DNA from: Caballeronia megalochromosomata | GTDB lineage: Bacteria; Pseudomonadota; Gammaproteobacteria; Burkholderiales; Burkholderiaceae | DNA: 64,000 bases | Assembly (NCBI GenBank): GCA_001580565.1 | Contig: LRBF01000042.1 | Location: 16,528 to 80,527, forward strand | Direction of reading: 5' to 3' | Part shown: positions 28,484 to 39,737 of the stretch, piece after piece | Numbering within the stretch: the stretch's first letter is position 1 | How the letters are laid out: each line of letters begins with the position of its first letter | Notes under the pieces: model-generated | What the model saw: only the letters and a program-made list of their open reading frames with translations | Databases searched by the model: none | Told to the model about the DNA's origin: nothing | Translations under genes and position numbers: made by a program

Positions 28484-29422
28484 TCATTTGCTCCCGGCGC
28501 GTGAGCGGCCGGCTTCGCGCAGCGCATCCACGAGCGTTTCCTCTACCGGTGTGCGCGCGGCGTCGTTGCGGCGGATCAGGCCGATGGGTTCGTCGGTGCC
28601 CGCGAAGGGCATCGGCAGCGCGGCGAGCAACCCGAGCGCGATGTCCTGCTCGACCGCGCCCGCGGGGACGAACCACACGGCGTCGTTATTCATCGCGAGC
28701 GAGCGCCCGAGCGACACCGACAGGGTTTCGACGAGCGCCGTCAGCGCATGCGCGCCGAATGCCGTCAGCACGCTTTCGGCCGACTGGCGGATCAACGTGC
28801 CGAACGGCGGCACGACGATCACGAAGCGCGCGAGCAAGGCGGGCGTGAGCGGCGTTTCGAGCGTCAGCGGATGCTCGCGGCGCACCACCACCGCGAGCGG
28901 CTCCCGATAAATCTGCTCGAAGGACAGTCCGTGCATCGCCTCCGGCTCGGAAAGCCGTCCGACGACGAGATCGACGTCGCCCGCCTTCAGTTTCTCCAGC
29001 AGGAGCGCGTTCGAATCGGTCCAGACGGACAGCGACACCGCCGGCCACTGCTGACGGAACGAAGTCAGCGCGGGCGACAGCAGCACGGGCGCGACCGTCG
29101 GCAAAATGCCGATCGCAATGGAGCCGGGCATGTCGCCGCGTTCGCGCAGCAGCATGTCCACGCCTTCGCGCAAGGACGCGACGCAGGCGCTCGCGTGCGG
29201 CGCGAAAAGCCGCCCCTCGCGCGTGGGCACCGCGCCGCGCCGCCCTCGCTCGAACAAACGCACGCCTAAAATGGATTCGAGCTCGCCGATTGTTTTCGAA
29301 ACCGCAGGCTGCGTGATCGACAGGCTATCAGCCGCGCGCTGTACGCTGCCGAGTTGCGTGACGGCCAGAAAACACTGCAGATGCCGGAACTTGACGCGGG
29401 TGTTGGTGAAGTCGGTATCCAT
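28484..29422 (-). CDS. pcaQ: LysR-family regulator PcaQ of the protocatechuate operon
   Basis: 312-residue LTTR: winged HTH (RHLQCFLAVTQLGSVQRAADSLSITQPAVSKTIGELESILGVRLFERG, about 13-60) and an effector domain to the C-terminus. The first residues, MDTDFTNTRVKFRHLQCFL, match PcaQ/PcaR-like LTTRs. It is divergent from pcaHG with 114 bp between, the standard PcaQ arrangement, and would activate ring-cleavage genes in response to beta-carboxymuconate-type intermediates. Confidence 0.9.
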   Translation of the reverse strand: MDTDFTNTRVKFRHLQCFLAVTQLGSVQRAADSLSITQPAVSKTIGELESILGVRLFERGRRGAVPTREGRLFAPHASACVASLREGVDMLLRERGDMPGSIAIGILPTVAPVLLSPALTSFRQQWPAVSLSVWTDSNALLLEKLKAGDVDLVVGRLSEPEAMHGLSFEQIYREPLAVVVRREHPLTLETPLTPALLARFVIVVPPFGTLIRQSAESVLTAFGAHALTALVETLSVSLGRSLAMNNDAVWFVPAGAVEQDIALGLLAALPMPFAGTDEPIGLIRRNDAARTPVEETLVDALREAGRSRAGSK

Positions 29423-29462
29423 GACGATCCGTTATGCAAGATGGCACAAAACATCATTTTCC

Positions 29463-29481
29463 ATAACTTGCGTCGTTCTAT
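29463..29481. promoter_or_regulatory. Candidate PcaQ site in the pcaQ-pcaH gap
   Basis: Imperfect dyad ATAAC-N7-GTTCTAT, about 55-75 bp before pcaH. The flanking stretch also has an inverted GCAAG/CTTGC pair (29436-29440 and 29467-29471). Position fits an LTTR activation site; the match to a consensus is weak. Confidence 0.4.
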
Positions 29482-29536
29482 AAAGTAGCCGTCAGAAACA
29501 TCCTATTCAACTTCCAAAATACAGGAGACAGTCGAC

Positions 29537-30238
29537 ATGACCTCCCCCATCCTCACACCGCGCGATTGGGAATCCCATCCCGCGTATCTGTCGCCGGGTT
29601 ACAAGTCGTCGCTTCTGCGCAGCCCGGGCTTGCCGCTCATTCCGCTGAAGGAAAATCTGCGCAACCGACGCGTGCCGGTCTACGGTGCTGACGATCTGGG
29701 CGTGCTCGACAACGACCTCACCCGCAACGCCGCGAAAAACGGCGAGCCGCTCGGCGAGCGCATCATCGTGACGGGCCGTGTGCTCGACGAAGGCGGCCGT
29801 CCGGTGCGCAACACGCTGGTGGAAGTGTGGCAGGCGAACGCCGCGGGCCGCTATGTCCACAAGGCCGACCAGCACGACGCGCCGCTCGACCCGAACTTCC
29901 TCGGCGCAGGCCGCTGCCTGACCGACGACGAAGGCCGCTATCGCTTCATGACGATCAAGCCCGGCGCGTATCCGTGGGGCAATCATCCGAACGCGTGGCG
30001 TCCGCAGCACATCCACTTCTCGCTTTTCGGCGAGTACTTCGGCTCGCGCCTCGTCACGCAGATGTACTTCCCCGGCGATCCGCTGCTCGACCTCGATCCG
30101 ATCTATCAGGGCATTCCGGAACAAGCGCGCAAGCGTCTGGTTTCGGCCTTCTCGATCGACACGACGCAGGAAAACTACGCGCTCGGCTACGAATTCGATA
30201 TCGTGCTGCGCGGCCCGGACCAAACGCCGACGGAGTAA
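29537..30238 (+). CDS. pcaH: Protocatechuate 3,4-dioxygenase beta subunit
   Basis: 233-residue non-heme Fe(III) intradiol dioxygenase subunit that cleaves protocatechuate to beta-carboxymuconate. All four iron ligands are visible: Tyr106 (AAGRYVHK), Tyr145 (GAYPWGN), His158 and His160 (PQHIHF). Start ATG 29537 has AGGAG 9 bp upstream. pcaG follows after 6 bp. Downstream pathway genes (pcaB, pcaC, pcaD) are not in the window. Confidence 0.97.
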   Translation: MTSPILTPRDWESHPAYLSPGYKSSLLRSPGLPLIPLKENLRNRRVPVYGADDLGVLDNDLTRNAAKNGEPLGERIIVTGRVLDEGGRPVRNTLVEVWQANAAGRYVHKADQHDAPLDPNFLGAGRCLTDDEGRYRFMTIKPGAYPWGNHPNAWRPQHIHFSLFGEYFGSRLVTQMYFPGDPLLDLDPIYQGIPEQARKRLVSAFSIDTTQENYALGYEFDIVLRGPDQTPTE

Positions 30239-30244
30239 ACGAAC

Positions 30245-30853
30245 ATGACCACGCTGAAACAGACCCCTTCGCAGACCGTCGGACCGTACTTCGCTTACGG
30301 CCTGGTTCCCGAGCAATACAACTTCGATCTGAAGAGCCTCTTCACCGCCTCGGCGGCGGATCGTGAAGTGCCGGGCGAGCATATCGCCGTCGTTGGCAAC
30401 GTGTTCGACGCGGAAGGCAAGCCCGTCAACGACGCGCTGATCGAAGTCGCCCAGGCCGACGCGAACGGCCGCTATGTGCAGAGCGCGCAGGAAGCGCGCG
30501 AGTCGGGCTTCCGCGGCTTCGCCCGCGTCGGCACGGGCACGGATCCGAAGCTGCGCTTCATCGTCGATACCGTGAAGCCGGGCGCCACCGACGACGGCTC
30601 CGCGCCGCACCTCGACGTCATCGTGCTGATGCGCGGCATGCTGCTGCATACGTACACGCGCATCTACTTCGAGGACGAAACCGAAGCCAACGCGAAAGAC
30701 GCCGTGCTGCAGAGCGTGCCGGCCGAGCGCCGTCATACGCTGATCGCGAAGCGCGAGGCGGGTGCGTCGGCCAAGCCGGGTTCGTCGGGCACGATCTATC
30801 GCTTCGACATCCATCTGCGCGGCCCGAACGAGACGGTGTTCTTCGACCTGTAA
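30245..30853 (+). CDS. pcaG: Protocatechuate 3,4-dioxygenase alpha subunit
   Basis: 202-residue partner of PcaH; lacks the iron ligands as normal and completes the active-site entrance. Family signatures TPSQTVGPYFAYGL, ALIEVAQADANGRYV, GFRGFARVGT and YRFDIHLRGPNETVFFD are present. Closely coupled to pcaH. Followed by a terminator, so the operon seems limited to pcaHG. Confidence 0.96.
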   Translation: MTTLKQTPSQTVGPYFAYGLVPEQYNFDLKSLFTASAADREVPGEHIAVVGNVFDAEGKPVNDALIEVAQADANGRYVQSAQEARESGFRGFARVGTGTDPKLRFIVDTVKPGATDDGSAPHLDVIVLMRGMLLHTYTRIYFEDETEANAKDAVLQSVPAERRHTLIAKREAGASAKPGSSGTIYRFDIHLRGPNETVFFDL

Positions 30854-30882
30854 AGTTTCTCGCAGCAGGTGTTTGAAACGGG

Positions 30883-30925
30883 GGCGTCCGGCACTGCGCT
30901 ATAGTGTCGGACGCCTTTCGTTCTT
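30883..30925 (+). terminator. Rho-independent terminator after pcaHG
   Basis: Stem GGCGTCCGGCAC / GTGTCGGACGCC (30883-30894, 30904-30915) with one G-T pair and a T-rich tail TTTCGTTCTT, 30 bp after the pcaG stop. Confidence 0.78.
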
Positions 30926-30940
30926 ACTCCGCTTTCTCCC

Positions 30941-31246
30941 ATGTCCGACGCTCCCACGCCCAGCCCGCTCTATGTCAAGCTCCTCGCTGAAACCGCCCAG
31001 ATCGGCTGGTCCGAACTGGAGCGATTCTTCGCGCAAGGCAAGCTCATCTGGGTGAAGGGCGATCTCGATCTCGTGAGCGTCGCGGAAGCCGTCGCCAACG
31101 ACGACACGCAGCAGGTCGCGCAATGGCTTTCAGCCGGCCTCGTCGAGCGCATGCAGGCCGAAACCGCCGCCGATCTCGCGACGCGCGATCCGCAATTGTG
31201 GGCGGTCGTTACGTCGCCGTGGGTATGCGTGCAGGAACGCGATTGA
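30941..31246 (+). CDS. DUF2288-family protein
   Basis: 101-residue small soluble protein. ETAQIGWSELERFFAQGKLIWVKGDLDLVSVA and the later QQVAQWLSAGLVERM are the DUF2288 pattern. Function unknown. It lies just after the pcaHG terminator and converges on the AI-2E family gene. Confidence 0.85.
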   Translation: MSDAPTPSPLYVKLLAETAQIGWSELERFFAQGKLIWVKGDLDLVSVAEAVANDDTQQVAQWLSAGLVERMQAETAADLATRDPQLWAVVTSPWVCVQERD

Positions 31247-31265
31247 CTCCGGCGCGCAACGCGCG

Positions 31266-32354
31266 CTAACGCCGGTCGAGGACGTAATCCGTCCACAGCA
31301 CGACGAGTATCGTCATCAGCGCCGGGCCGATGAAGAGCCCGATCAGCCCGAACGTCTCCGCGCCGCCGAGAATGCCGAACAGCACGAGCAGAAACGGCAG
31401 CCGTGCCGATCCGCCGATCAGCACCGGCCGCACGAAGTGCTCGGCCACGAACACCACGATTATCCCGAACACGGCGACGCACACTGCCGCGATCATCGAA
31501 CCCTGCGCGAGCAGCCACAGCGCCGCGCCGAGAAAGACGATCGGCGCGCAGAACGGCAGCATCGCCGCGACGGCAGTCAGCATGCCCAGCAACGTGGCGT
31601 GTGGCACGCCCGTCACCGCATAGGCAACGGCGAGCAGCGCGCCTTCGCCCAGCCCCACGACGACGAGTCCCACGACCGTGCTGCGCACCGATTCGGCCAT
31701 GCGCCGCACGAGCGCGGCGCCATCCGGGCCGAACGCGCGGCGCGAGCCCGCGAGCAGTTGTTCACCGAGCTTCGAGCCTGCCATGAACACGAAGAAGAGC
31801 GTCATCAGCATGAAGCCGAATATGACGACGCCGTGCACCACGCGCCCGCCGAAGTGCCGCGTCATCGCGACGACGGTCGCGCTGTGCAGGTTCTTCACCG
31901 CGGCCGACGCTTCGAGCGGCGTCGACAGGTTCTCCTGCCACCAGCGCCCGACCTGCTGCGAACCCATCGGCAGATGCTCGATGAACGCGGGCATCGGAAT
32001 GCCGGTGCGCAGCACTTCGTGGAACCAGTGGAGCATGTCGTGCGCCTCGTTCACCGTCTGCGCCGCGACGATGAAAAACGGCACGACGAACAGCAGGCCG
32101 ATCGCCGCCGTCAATCCGACCGCGAGCAGGCTGTGATGCCGTCTGAACACCGGCCGCCGCTCGAGCCAGCCGAACGCGGGCCATAGCGCGATCGCGAACA
32201 CGCTCGCCCAGACGACCGCCGGAATGAAAGTGCGCGCGGTATAGAGCGCGACCAGCACGAGCACCGCATAGAGCACCGCCGAAGCGGTGCGCTGCAGCTT
32301 GCGCGTGCGCTCGGATGAGTCCGGTGTCGAGTCGTTGCGCGGTTGAATCGGCAT
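31266..32354 (-). CDS. AI-2E family transporter (PerM/YdiK-like permease)
   Basis: 362 residues with about eight membrane helices in the usual 3 + 5 layout, separated by a soluble middle region (NLSTPLEASAAVKNLHSATVVAMTRHFG). Later helices carry LGMLTAVAAMLPFCAPIVFLGAALWLLAQG and the GILGGAETFGLIGLFIGPALM signature of the family. The start was set at MPIQPRNDS; the longer frame adds 25 unlikely residues. Members export varied solutes; AI-2 itself is not implied. Confidence 0.9.
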   Translation of the reverse strand: MPIQPRNDSTPDSSERTRKLQRTASAVLYAVLVLVALYTARTFIPAVVWASVFAIALWPAFGWLERRPVFRRHHSLLAVGLTAAIGLLFVVPFFIVAAQTVNEAHDMLHWFHEVLRTGIPMPAFIEHLPMGSQQVGRWWQENLSTPLEASAAVKNLHSATVVAMTRHFGGRVVHGVVIFGFMLMTLFFVFMAGSKLGEQLLAGSRRAFGPDGAALVRRMAESVRSTVVGLVVVGLGEGALLAVAYAVTGVPHATLLGMLTAVAAMLPFCAPIVFLGAALWLLAQGSMIAAVCVAVFGIIVVFVAEHFVRPVLIGGSARLPFLLVLFGILGGAETFGLIGLFIGPALMTILVVLWTDYVLDRR

Positions 32355-32532
32355 GAATGAGTGGTCCTTCTCCGTGATAATCGATTGCTGGCGAAACATG
32401 AATCGCTCGCCAGCATTGTAATCACGCACGAATCATTCCACTCGATGCGCACCGTCAGGCAACCTTATTTACAAAGGGCGCGTTCCACGCTCCCTATAAT
32501 CGAGGCTCGGCATCGACGCAGGGATTGTTCAA

Positions 32533-33049
32533 ATGAAGGAGAAAGCCTCGCGGGCAACGGTTGGAGCATGCTTGTCGCTCGCACTGCTCGCCGGATGTTC
32601 CACCGGCCTCAACCGGTCGAAGGAAGATCAGTTGAACGCGCAAAACGGCATCACCATGTTGCCGGTCAAAGGGGGCGTGGAGATGCGGCTGCCTGAGGCG
32701 CCGTTATTCGATACCGACGAATCGAACATCCGCGCCGGCTATTCGCCGCTGCTCGATCGCGCCGCTCAGGTCTTGAAGCGCAGCATGCGGCCCGTTCTGA
32801 TCGAAGGCCACACCGACAACCAGGGCACGCTCGGATATAACCGCACGCTGTCCGATGCGCGCGCGCAGGCGGTCGCGCGGGCGCTGGTCGCGCGCGGCGT
32901 GCCCGCCGAGCGCATCACGACGAAAGGCGTGGCGTGGCTGCGGCCGATCGCCAGCAACGACACGGCGCAAGGCCGCGCGTTGAATCGGCGCGTGGAGATT
33001 CTCGTGCGCGCCGAGAGCGAAGAGACGCTGCTCGGCGCGCCGGCCAAGG

Positions 33050-33060
<11 letters not shown>
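32533..33060 (+). CDS. OmpA-family lipoprotein
   Basis: 175 residues. Signal peptide with lipobox LLAGC (Cys22) and Ser at +2, indicating outer-membrane sorting, then an OmpA/MotB domain (about 60-165: DTDESNIRAGYSPLL, IEGHTDNQGTLGYNRTLSDARA, GRALNRRVEILV) that binds peptidoglycan. Pal-like in organisation but not in a tol-pal cluster. Its 3' end overlaps the convergent liuD gene by 11 bp. Confidence 0.9.
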
Positions 33061-35053
<1,993 letters not shown>

Positions 35054-35057
35054 GGCA

Positions 35058-36665
35058 TTACATCCGGAATACGCCGAAGCGCGTGTCTTCGATGGGAGCG
35101 TTCATCGTCGCGGCGAGGCCGAGACCGAGCACGTCGCGGGTCTGCGCGGGATCGATCACGCCGTCATCCCACAGACGCGCGCTCGCATAGTACGGATGCC
35201 CTTGCGCCTCGTACTGATCGCGGATCGGCGCCTTGAACGCTTCTTCTTCGTCCTTCGACCACGTGCCGCCCTTCTTCTCGATGCCGTCGCGCCGCACGGT
35301 CGCGAGCACGGACGCGGCCTGTTCGCCACCCATCACCGAGATGCGCGCGTTCGGCCACATCCACAGGAAGCGCGGCGAATACGCGCGGCCGCACATGCCA
35401 TAGTTGCCCGCGCCGAACGAGCCGCCGATGATCACCGTGAACTTGGGCACCTTCGCGGTCGCAACGGCCGTCACCATCTTCGCGCCATTGCGCGCGATGC
35501 CTTCGTTCTCGTACTTCCGGCCGACCATGAAGCCCGTGATGTTCTGCAGGAACACGAGCGGAATCTTGCGTTGCGCGCACAGTTCGATGAAATGCGCGCC
35601 CTTCAACGCGGACTCGCTGAAGAGAATGCCGTTGTTCGCGACGATGCCGACCGGATGCCCCCAGATATGCGCGAAGCCGCAAACGAGCGTCGTGCCGTAG
35701 CGCGCCTTGAACTCGTCGAAGGCGGAATCGTCGACGATGCGGGCGATCACTTCACGCACGTCGAAGGGCTTGCGCGTATCGACGGGAATCACGCCGTAGA
35801 CGCTCTGCGGGTCGTAGCGTGGTGGCAGCGGCTCTTTCAGGGCGAGCGTCGGCGCTTTCACGCGATTCAGATTGCCGACGATGCTGCGCGCAATGCCGAG
35901 CGCATGCGCGTCGTTTTGCGCGAGATGATCGACGACACCGGACAGACGCGTATGCACGTCGCCGCCGCCGAGATCTTCGGCGCTGACTTCCTCGCCCGTC
36001 GCGGCCTTGACGAGCGGCGGGCCGCCCAGAAAGATCGTGCCTTGATTCTTCACGATGATCGATTCATCGCTCATCGCGGGCACGTACGCGCCGCCCGCGG
36101 TGCACGAACCCATCACCACGGCAATCTGCGCGATGCCCTGCGCCGACATGTTCGCCTGGTTATAGAAGATGCGGCCGAAGTGATCGCGGTCAGGAAACAC
36201 GTCGTCCTGATTCGGCAGGTTCGCGCCGCCCGAATCGACGAGATACACACACGGCAGGCGGTTCTGCTCCGCGATTTCCTGCGCGCGCAGATGCTTCTTG
36301 ACGGTGACGGGATAGTACGTACCGCCCTTCACGGTCGCGTCGTTACATACGACGACGCATTCCTGCCCCGCGATGCGCCCGATGCCCGTGATGATGCCCG
36401 CGCCCGGCGCATCGTCGTTGTACATGCCGTACGCCGCGAGTTGCGACAGTTCGAGAAACGGCGTGCCCGGATCGAGCAGTTGCGCGATGCGATCGCGCGG
36501 CAGCAGCTTGTTGCGCGACACGTGTTTGTCGCGTGCGGCCTGTCCGCCGCCTTCCGCGATCTTCGCGATCTTTTGCTTGAGATCAGCGACCAGCGCGTCG
36601 AGCGCGGCCACGTTCGTGCGGAATTCCTCGCCGCGCGGATTCAGTTTCGATTCGATGATCGTCAT
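35058..36665 (-). CDS. liuB: Methylcrotonyl-CoA carboxylase beta subunit
   Basis: 535-residue carboxyltransferase that moves the carboxyl group from biotin to 3-methylcrotonyl-CoA. Crotonase-type CT domains carry [31 protein letters not shown], which matches the methylcrotonyl-CoA rather than propionyl-CoA type, and [29 protein letters not shown]. It lies 10 bp after liuA. The position normally filled by liuC (methylglutaconyl-CoA hydratase) between the two carboxylase genes is empty here. Confidence 0.94.
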   Translation of the reverse strand: MTIIESKLNPRGEEFRTNVAALDALVADLKQKIAKIAEGGGQAARDKHVSRNKLLPRDRIAQLLDPGTPFLELSQLAAYGMYNDDAPGAGIITGIGRIAGQECVVVCNDATVKGGTYYPVTVKKHLRAQEIAEQNRLPCVYLVDSGGANLPNQDDVFPDRDHFGRIFYNQANMSAQGIAQIAVVMGSCTAGGAYVPAMSDESIIVKNQGTIFLGGPPLVKAATGEEVSAEDLGGGDVHTRLSGVVDHLAQNDAHALGIARSIVGNLNRVKAPTLALKEPLPPRYDPQSVYGVIPVDTRKPFDVREVIARIVDDSAFDEFKARYGTTLVCGFAHIWGHPVGIVANNGILFSESALKGAHFIELCAQRKIPLVFLQNITGFMVGRKYENEGIARNGAKMVTAVATAKVPKFTVIIGGSFGAGNYGMCGRAYSPRFLWMWPNARISVMGGEQAASVLATVRRDGIEKKGGTWSKDEEEAFKAPIRDQYEAQGHPYYASARLWDDGVIDPAQTRDVLGLGLAATMNAPIEDTRFGVFRM

Positions 36666-36675
36666 GACGCGCGCC

Positions 36676-37857
36676 TCAAGCCGTTTCGGCGAACAGTTCG
36701 CGGCCGATCAGCATGCGGCGGATCTCGCTCGTGCCCGCGCCGATCTCATAGAGCTTCGCATCGCGCCACAACCGGCCGACCGGATACTCGTTGATGTAGC
36801 CGTTGCCGCCGAGAACCTGAATCGCTTCGCCGGCCATCCACGTGGCCTTTTCTGCGGTGTAGAGGATGACGCCCGCGCAGTCCTTGCGCACCTGGCGCAC
36901 GTGGCCCGAGCCGAGCGTGTCGAGCTGGCGGCCGACCGCGTAGAGATACGCGCGGCACGCTTGCAGCGTCGAGTACATGTCGGCGACCTTGCCCTGGATG
37001 AGCTGGAATTCGCCGATCGCCTGGCCGAACTGCTTGCGGTCGTGGATATACGGCACGACCGCGTCCATGCACGCGAGCATGATGCCGGTCGGGCCGCCCG
37101 CGAGCACGGCGCGCTCGTAGTCGAGGCCGCTCATCAGCACCTTCGTGCCGCCATTGAGCTGACCGAGAATGTTCTCCTTCGGCACTTCGACGTTCTCGAA
37201 CACGAGTTCGCCGGTATGCGAGCCGCGCATGCCGAGCTTGTCGAGCTTCTGCGCGACGGAAAAGCCCTTCATGCCCTTCTCGACGATGAACGCCGTGATG
37301 CCGCGCGGGCCGGCTTCGATGTCCGTCTTCGCGTACACGACGAGCGTGTCGCAGTCCGGGCCGTTGGTGATCCACATCTTCGTGCCGTTGAGCACGTAGT
37401 GATCGCCCTTTTCTTCGGCGCGCAACTTCATGCTGACGACGTCGGAGCCCGCATTCGGTTCGCTCATCGCGAGCGCGCCGATATGCTCGCCCGACACCAG
37501 CTTCGGCAGATACTTCTGCTTTTGCGCTTCCGTGCCATTGCGATGAATCTGGTTCACGCACAGATTCGAATGCGCGCCGTACGACAGCCCGACCGACGCC
37601 GACGCCCGCGAAATCTCCTCCATCGCGACCATATGCGCGGTGTAGCCCATGTTCGCGCCGCCGTATTCCTCGGAGACGGTCATGCCGAGCACGCCGAGGT
37701 CGCCGAATTTCTTCCACAGATCCATAGGAAACTGATCGCTATGGTCGATTTCGCCCGCGCGCGGCGCGATTTCCTTCGCCGCGAAGTTGGCGAGCGAATC
37801 GCGCAACATGTCGATGTCTTCGCCCAGCGCGAAATTCAGTCCCGGTACGTTGCTCAT
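36676..37857 (-). CDS. liuA: Isovaleryl-CoA dehydrogenase
   Basis: 393-residue FAD-dependent acyl-CoA dehydrogenase oxidising isovaleryl-CoA to 3-methylcrotonyl-CoA. Contains [35 protein letters not shown] (substrate/FAD contacts), [20 protein letters not shown] and the C-terminal [31 protein letters not shown]. Catalytic Glu lies in LDYERAV near residue 250, as in the IVD branch. Start ATG with GGAGGAGAC upstream. First gene of liuABD; operators lie upstream. Confidence 0.95.
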   Translation of the reverse strand: MSNVPGLNFALGEDIDMLRDSLANFAAKEIAPRAGEIDHSDQFPMDLWKKFGDLGVLGMTVSEEYGGANMGYTAHMVAMEEISRASASVGLSYGAHSNLCVNQIHRNGTEAQKQKYLPKLVSGEHIGALAMSEPNAGSDVVSMKLRAEEKGDHYVLNGTKMWITNGPDCDTLVVYAKTDIEAGPRGITAFIVEKGMKGFSVAQKLDKLGMRGSHTGELVFENVEVPKENILGQLNGGTKVLMSGLDYERAVLAGGPTGIMLACMDAVVPYIHDRKQFGQAIGEFQLIQGKVADMYSTLQACRAYLYAVGRQLDTLGSGHVRQVRKDCAGVILYTAEKATWMAGEAIQVLGGNGYINEYPVGRLWRDAKLYEIGAGTSEIRRMLIGRELFAETA

Positions 37858-37902
37858 GAGTTGTCTCCTCCAGATGCGATGGGTTCGGCGCGCCCTGAAA
37901 TT

Positions 37903-37915
37903 TGAGTTTCACTCA
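37903..37915. promoter_or_regulatory. TetR-type operator palindrome 1 (liuA side)
   Basis: TGAG-TTTCA-CTCA, 46 bp before liuA. It matches the second palindrome (37982-37994) in arms and length. With its twin it brackets the liuA/TetR divergent promoter region. Confidence 0.65.
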
Positions 37916-37981
37916 CACAGGGCAGCATTCCACGGAATGGGGCAATTTCACGCTCAAATCGGCTAGCCGTCAATAGATTTT

Positions 37982-37994
37982 TGAGCTACGCTCA
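37982..37994. promoter_or_regulatory. TetR-type operator palindrome 2 (regulator side)
   Basis: TGAGC-TAC-GCTCA, perfect, 37 bp before the TetR gene. The second of two copies; both are preceded by TT and followed by CA. Confidence 0.68.
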
Positions 37995-38030
37995 CATTTA
38001 ATTCGATCGCTGATCTTCCATTCCACGCCA

Positions 38031-38765
38031 ATGTCGACGCAAACCACCGCCACCGGCCGCCGCGCGCCCGCCGGAGTCAAATCGCAGCAGCGCGTGAAAG
38101 ACATCCTGCAGGCGGGCCGCGACGTCTTCGCCGAGAAAGGCTACGACGCCGCGACGAGCGCCGAAATCGCGCAACGCGCGGGCATCTCCGAGGCGACGGT
38201 CTTCAGCTATTTCAGCGGCAAACGCGAGTTGTGCGCACGCGTGATCGCCGATTGGTACGACGAAATCATCAATGCCTTCGAGACTGGCCTGCCGCGCGAC
38301 GGCTCGGTGCGTCAGCAGTTCGCGTTCATCGTCCGGACGCACATGCGGCTGATGCTGATGAACGGCACGGGACTATGCGCGCTCGTGCTGTCGGAAGGCC
38401 GCAGCAAGCAGCACGATCTGTCGGACACGTTGACGGAGTTGCAGCGCCGCTACACCGCGCCGCTCATGGACGTGCTCGCGCGCGGCCAGGCGCTCGGCCA
38501 CGTGCGCAGCGACATGCCGTTGCGCCTTTTGCGCTCGCTCGTCTTCGGCCCGATGGAGCATGTGCTGTGGGACGCGACGCTTGCGAAGCGCCGCCTGAGT
38601 CAGACTCAGATCGAGACGACGGCGAACGAACTGGTGGAAGTATTGTGGACGGCCCTGCAGCCGCCGAACGCGCAACTGGCGGCGCTCGCGCAGTTCCGGC
38701 AGGATGTGGAGGAAGCATCGCGGCGCTTTGAAACGAGCGCCGCGCAAGAGAAGCCTACTTCCTGA
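38031..38765 (+). CDS. TetR-family regulator, likely LiuQ-type
   Basis: 244 residues. N-terminal TetR HTH (VKDILQAGRDVFAEKGYDAATSAEIAQRAGISEATVFSYFSGKRELCARVI, about 22-72), then an all-helical ligand domain. Divergent from liuABD, with 13-bp palindromes at both ends of the gap, so local repression of liu is likely. TetR-type LiuQ proteins are known liu regulators in beta-proteobacteria; whether this is one needs a comparison. Ends overlapping the ferritin-like gene by 11 bp, convergently. Confidence 0.84.
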   Translation: MSTQTTATGRRAPAGVKSQQRVKDILQAGRDVFAEKGYDAATSAEIAQRAGISEATVFSYFSGKRELCARVIADWYDEIINAFETGLPRDGSVRQQFAFIVRTHMRLMLMNGTGLCALVLSEGRSKQHDLSDTLTELQRRYTAPLMDVLARGQALGHVRSDMPLRLLRSLVFGPMEHVLWDATLAKRRLSQTQIETTANELVEVLWTALQPPNAQLAALAQFRQDVEEASRRFETSAAQEKPTS

Positions 38766-39651
38766 CGAAGCGCAGTGCGAAGCGCGCGAGTTTCGGCACG
38801 GTGACCGGACGCAGCAGGCGCGCGTCGTAGCCGCCCATGCGGCGGTCGTTTTCGGTGAGACACAGTTCGATCAACGAGCGAGCCGATACATCGCCCGCCA
38901 CCGAATCGCCGACATTCGCCGGAAAATTCATGTCCTGCGCCGCACCGCTCTTGTCGAACCCGCGCGCAAGCGAGATACGGTCGCGAATCAGCGAGAACCA
39001 GACGCTCGCGGTTTTGGCCAGAAACCACGGCTTGCGATACCACGGCAGGCTGTGCCGATACCACGCGACCCAGTTCGCGAAGAAGAGAATGTGCCGCGCC
39101 TCTTCCTGAATGACCGGCTCGAAGGTCTCGACCAGTGCTTCAGGAAAGTATCCCGATTGCCGCGCCGCCTCGAAAAGCCCGAACGCGAAGAAACTGTCGA
39201 TGCACTCGGAGTAGCCCGTGAGCATCCACGCGCGCAGCGCGTCGGCGGGCGCGGGATACGGCGGCTCCGGCGCGAGCGCGATGCCGTACGCCTCGACCAG
39301 CTTCGACAGCACGAGCTTGTGCCGCGCCTCTTCGCCGCCGTTCATGCGCAAGGCTTCGCGCAATTGCGGATCCGCGATGGTGGCCGCGTACGTCGCGACG
39401 CGAATCGACGCGCGCCCTTCCGTCTGCACGGCGATATCCCAGATCGGCAGCGAAGTCACGCGCTTGAGCGCGGCGGGATCGAGCTTCGGCCAGTCGATCA
39501 CGGCAGGCTTGTACGGGTTGTGCGTCGTCAGCAGCATCTCGCAGAACATCCGCTTGTGCAGGTCCGAACCGATCGGAATTTTCCCCGTCGACCGGTACGT
39601 CCAGTTGCGCATCGCATGATCTGCTTCGACTGTGTTGAGCGTATCGGACAT
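38755..39651 (-). CDS. Ferritin-like di-iron protein
   Basis: 298 residues (start MSDTLNTVEAD). Carries the four-helix di-iron pattern: Glu in VQTEGRASIRV, EExxH in NGGEEARHK, Glu in YSECIDSFFAF, and EExxH in IQEEARHILFF. These would supply carboxylate and His ligands for two irons, as in oxygenases and oxidases of the ferritin-like superfamily. A cytoplasmic protein; the reaction is unknown. It is convergent with the liu regulator gene, so not obviously part of the liu operon. Confidence 0.72.
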   Translation of the reverse strand: MSDTLNTVEADHAMRNWTYRSTGKIPIGSDLHKRMFCEMLLTTHNPYKPAVIDWPKLDPAALKRVTSLPIWDIAVQTEGRASIRVATYAATIADPQLREALRMNGGEEARHKLVLSKLVEAYGIALAPEPPYPAPADALRAWMLTGYSECIDSFFAFGLFEAARQSGYFPEALVETFEPVIQEEARHILFFANWVAWYRHSLPWYRKPWFLAKTASVWFSLIRDRISLARGFDKSGAAQDMNFPANVGDSVAGDVSARSLIELCLTENDRRMGGYDARLLRPVTVPKLARFALRFVRK

Positions 39652-39737
39652 ATTCGAATATTGGCCGCCAATTGGGTACGTCCTGCGGATTTTGGCATAC
39701 AGAACGCTGACTCGCAGCATCGTGCGCTTTTTTTCGC

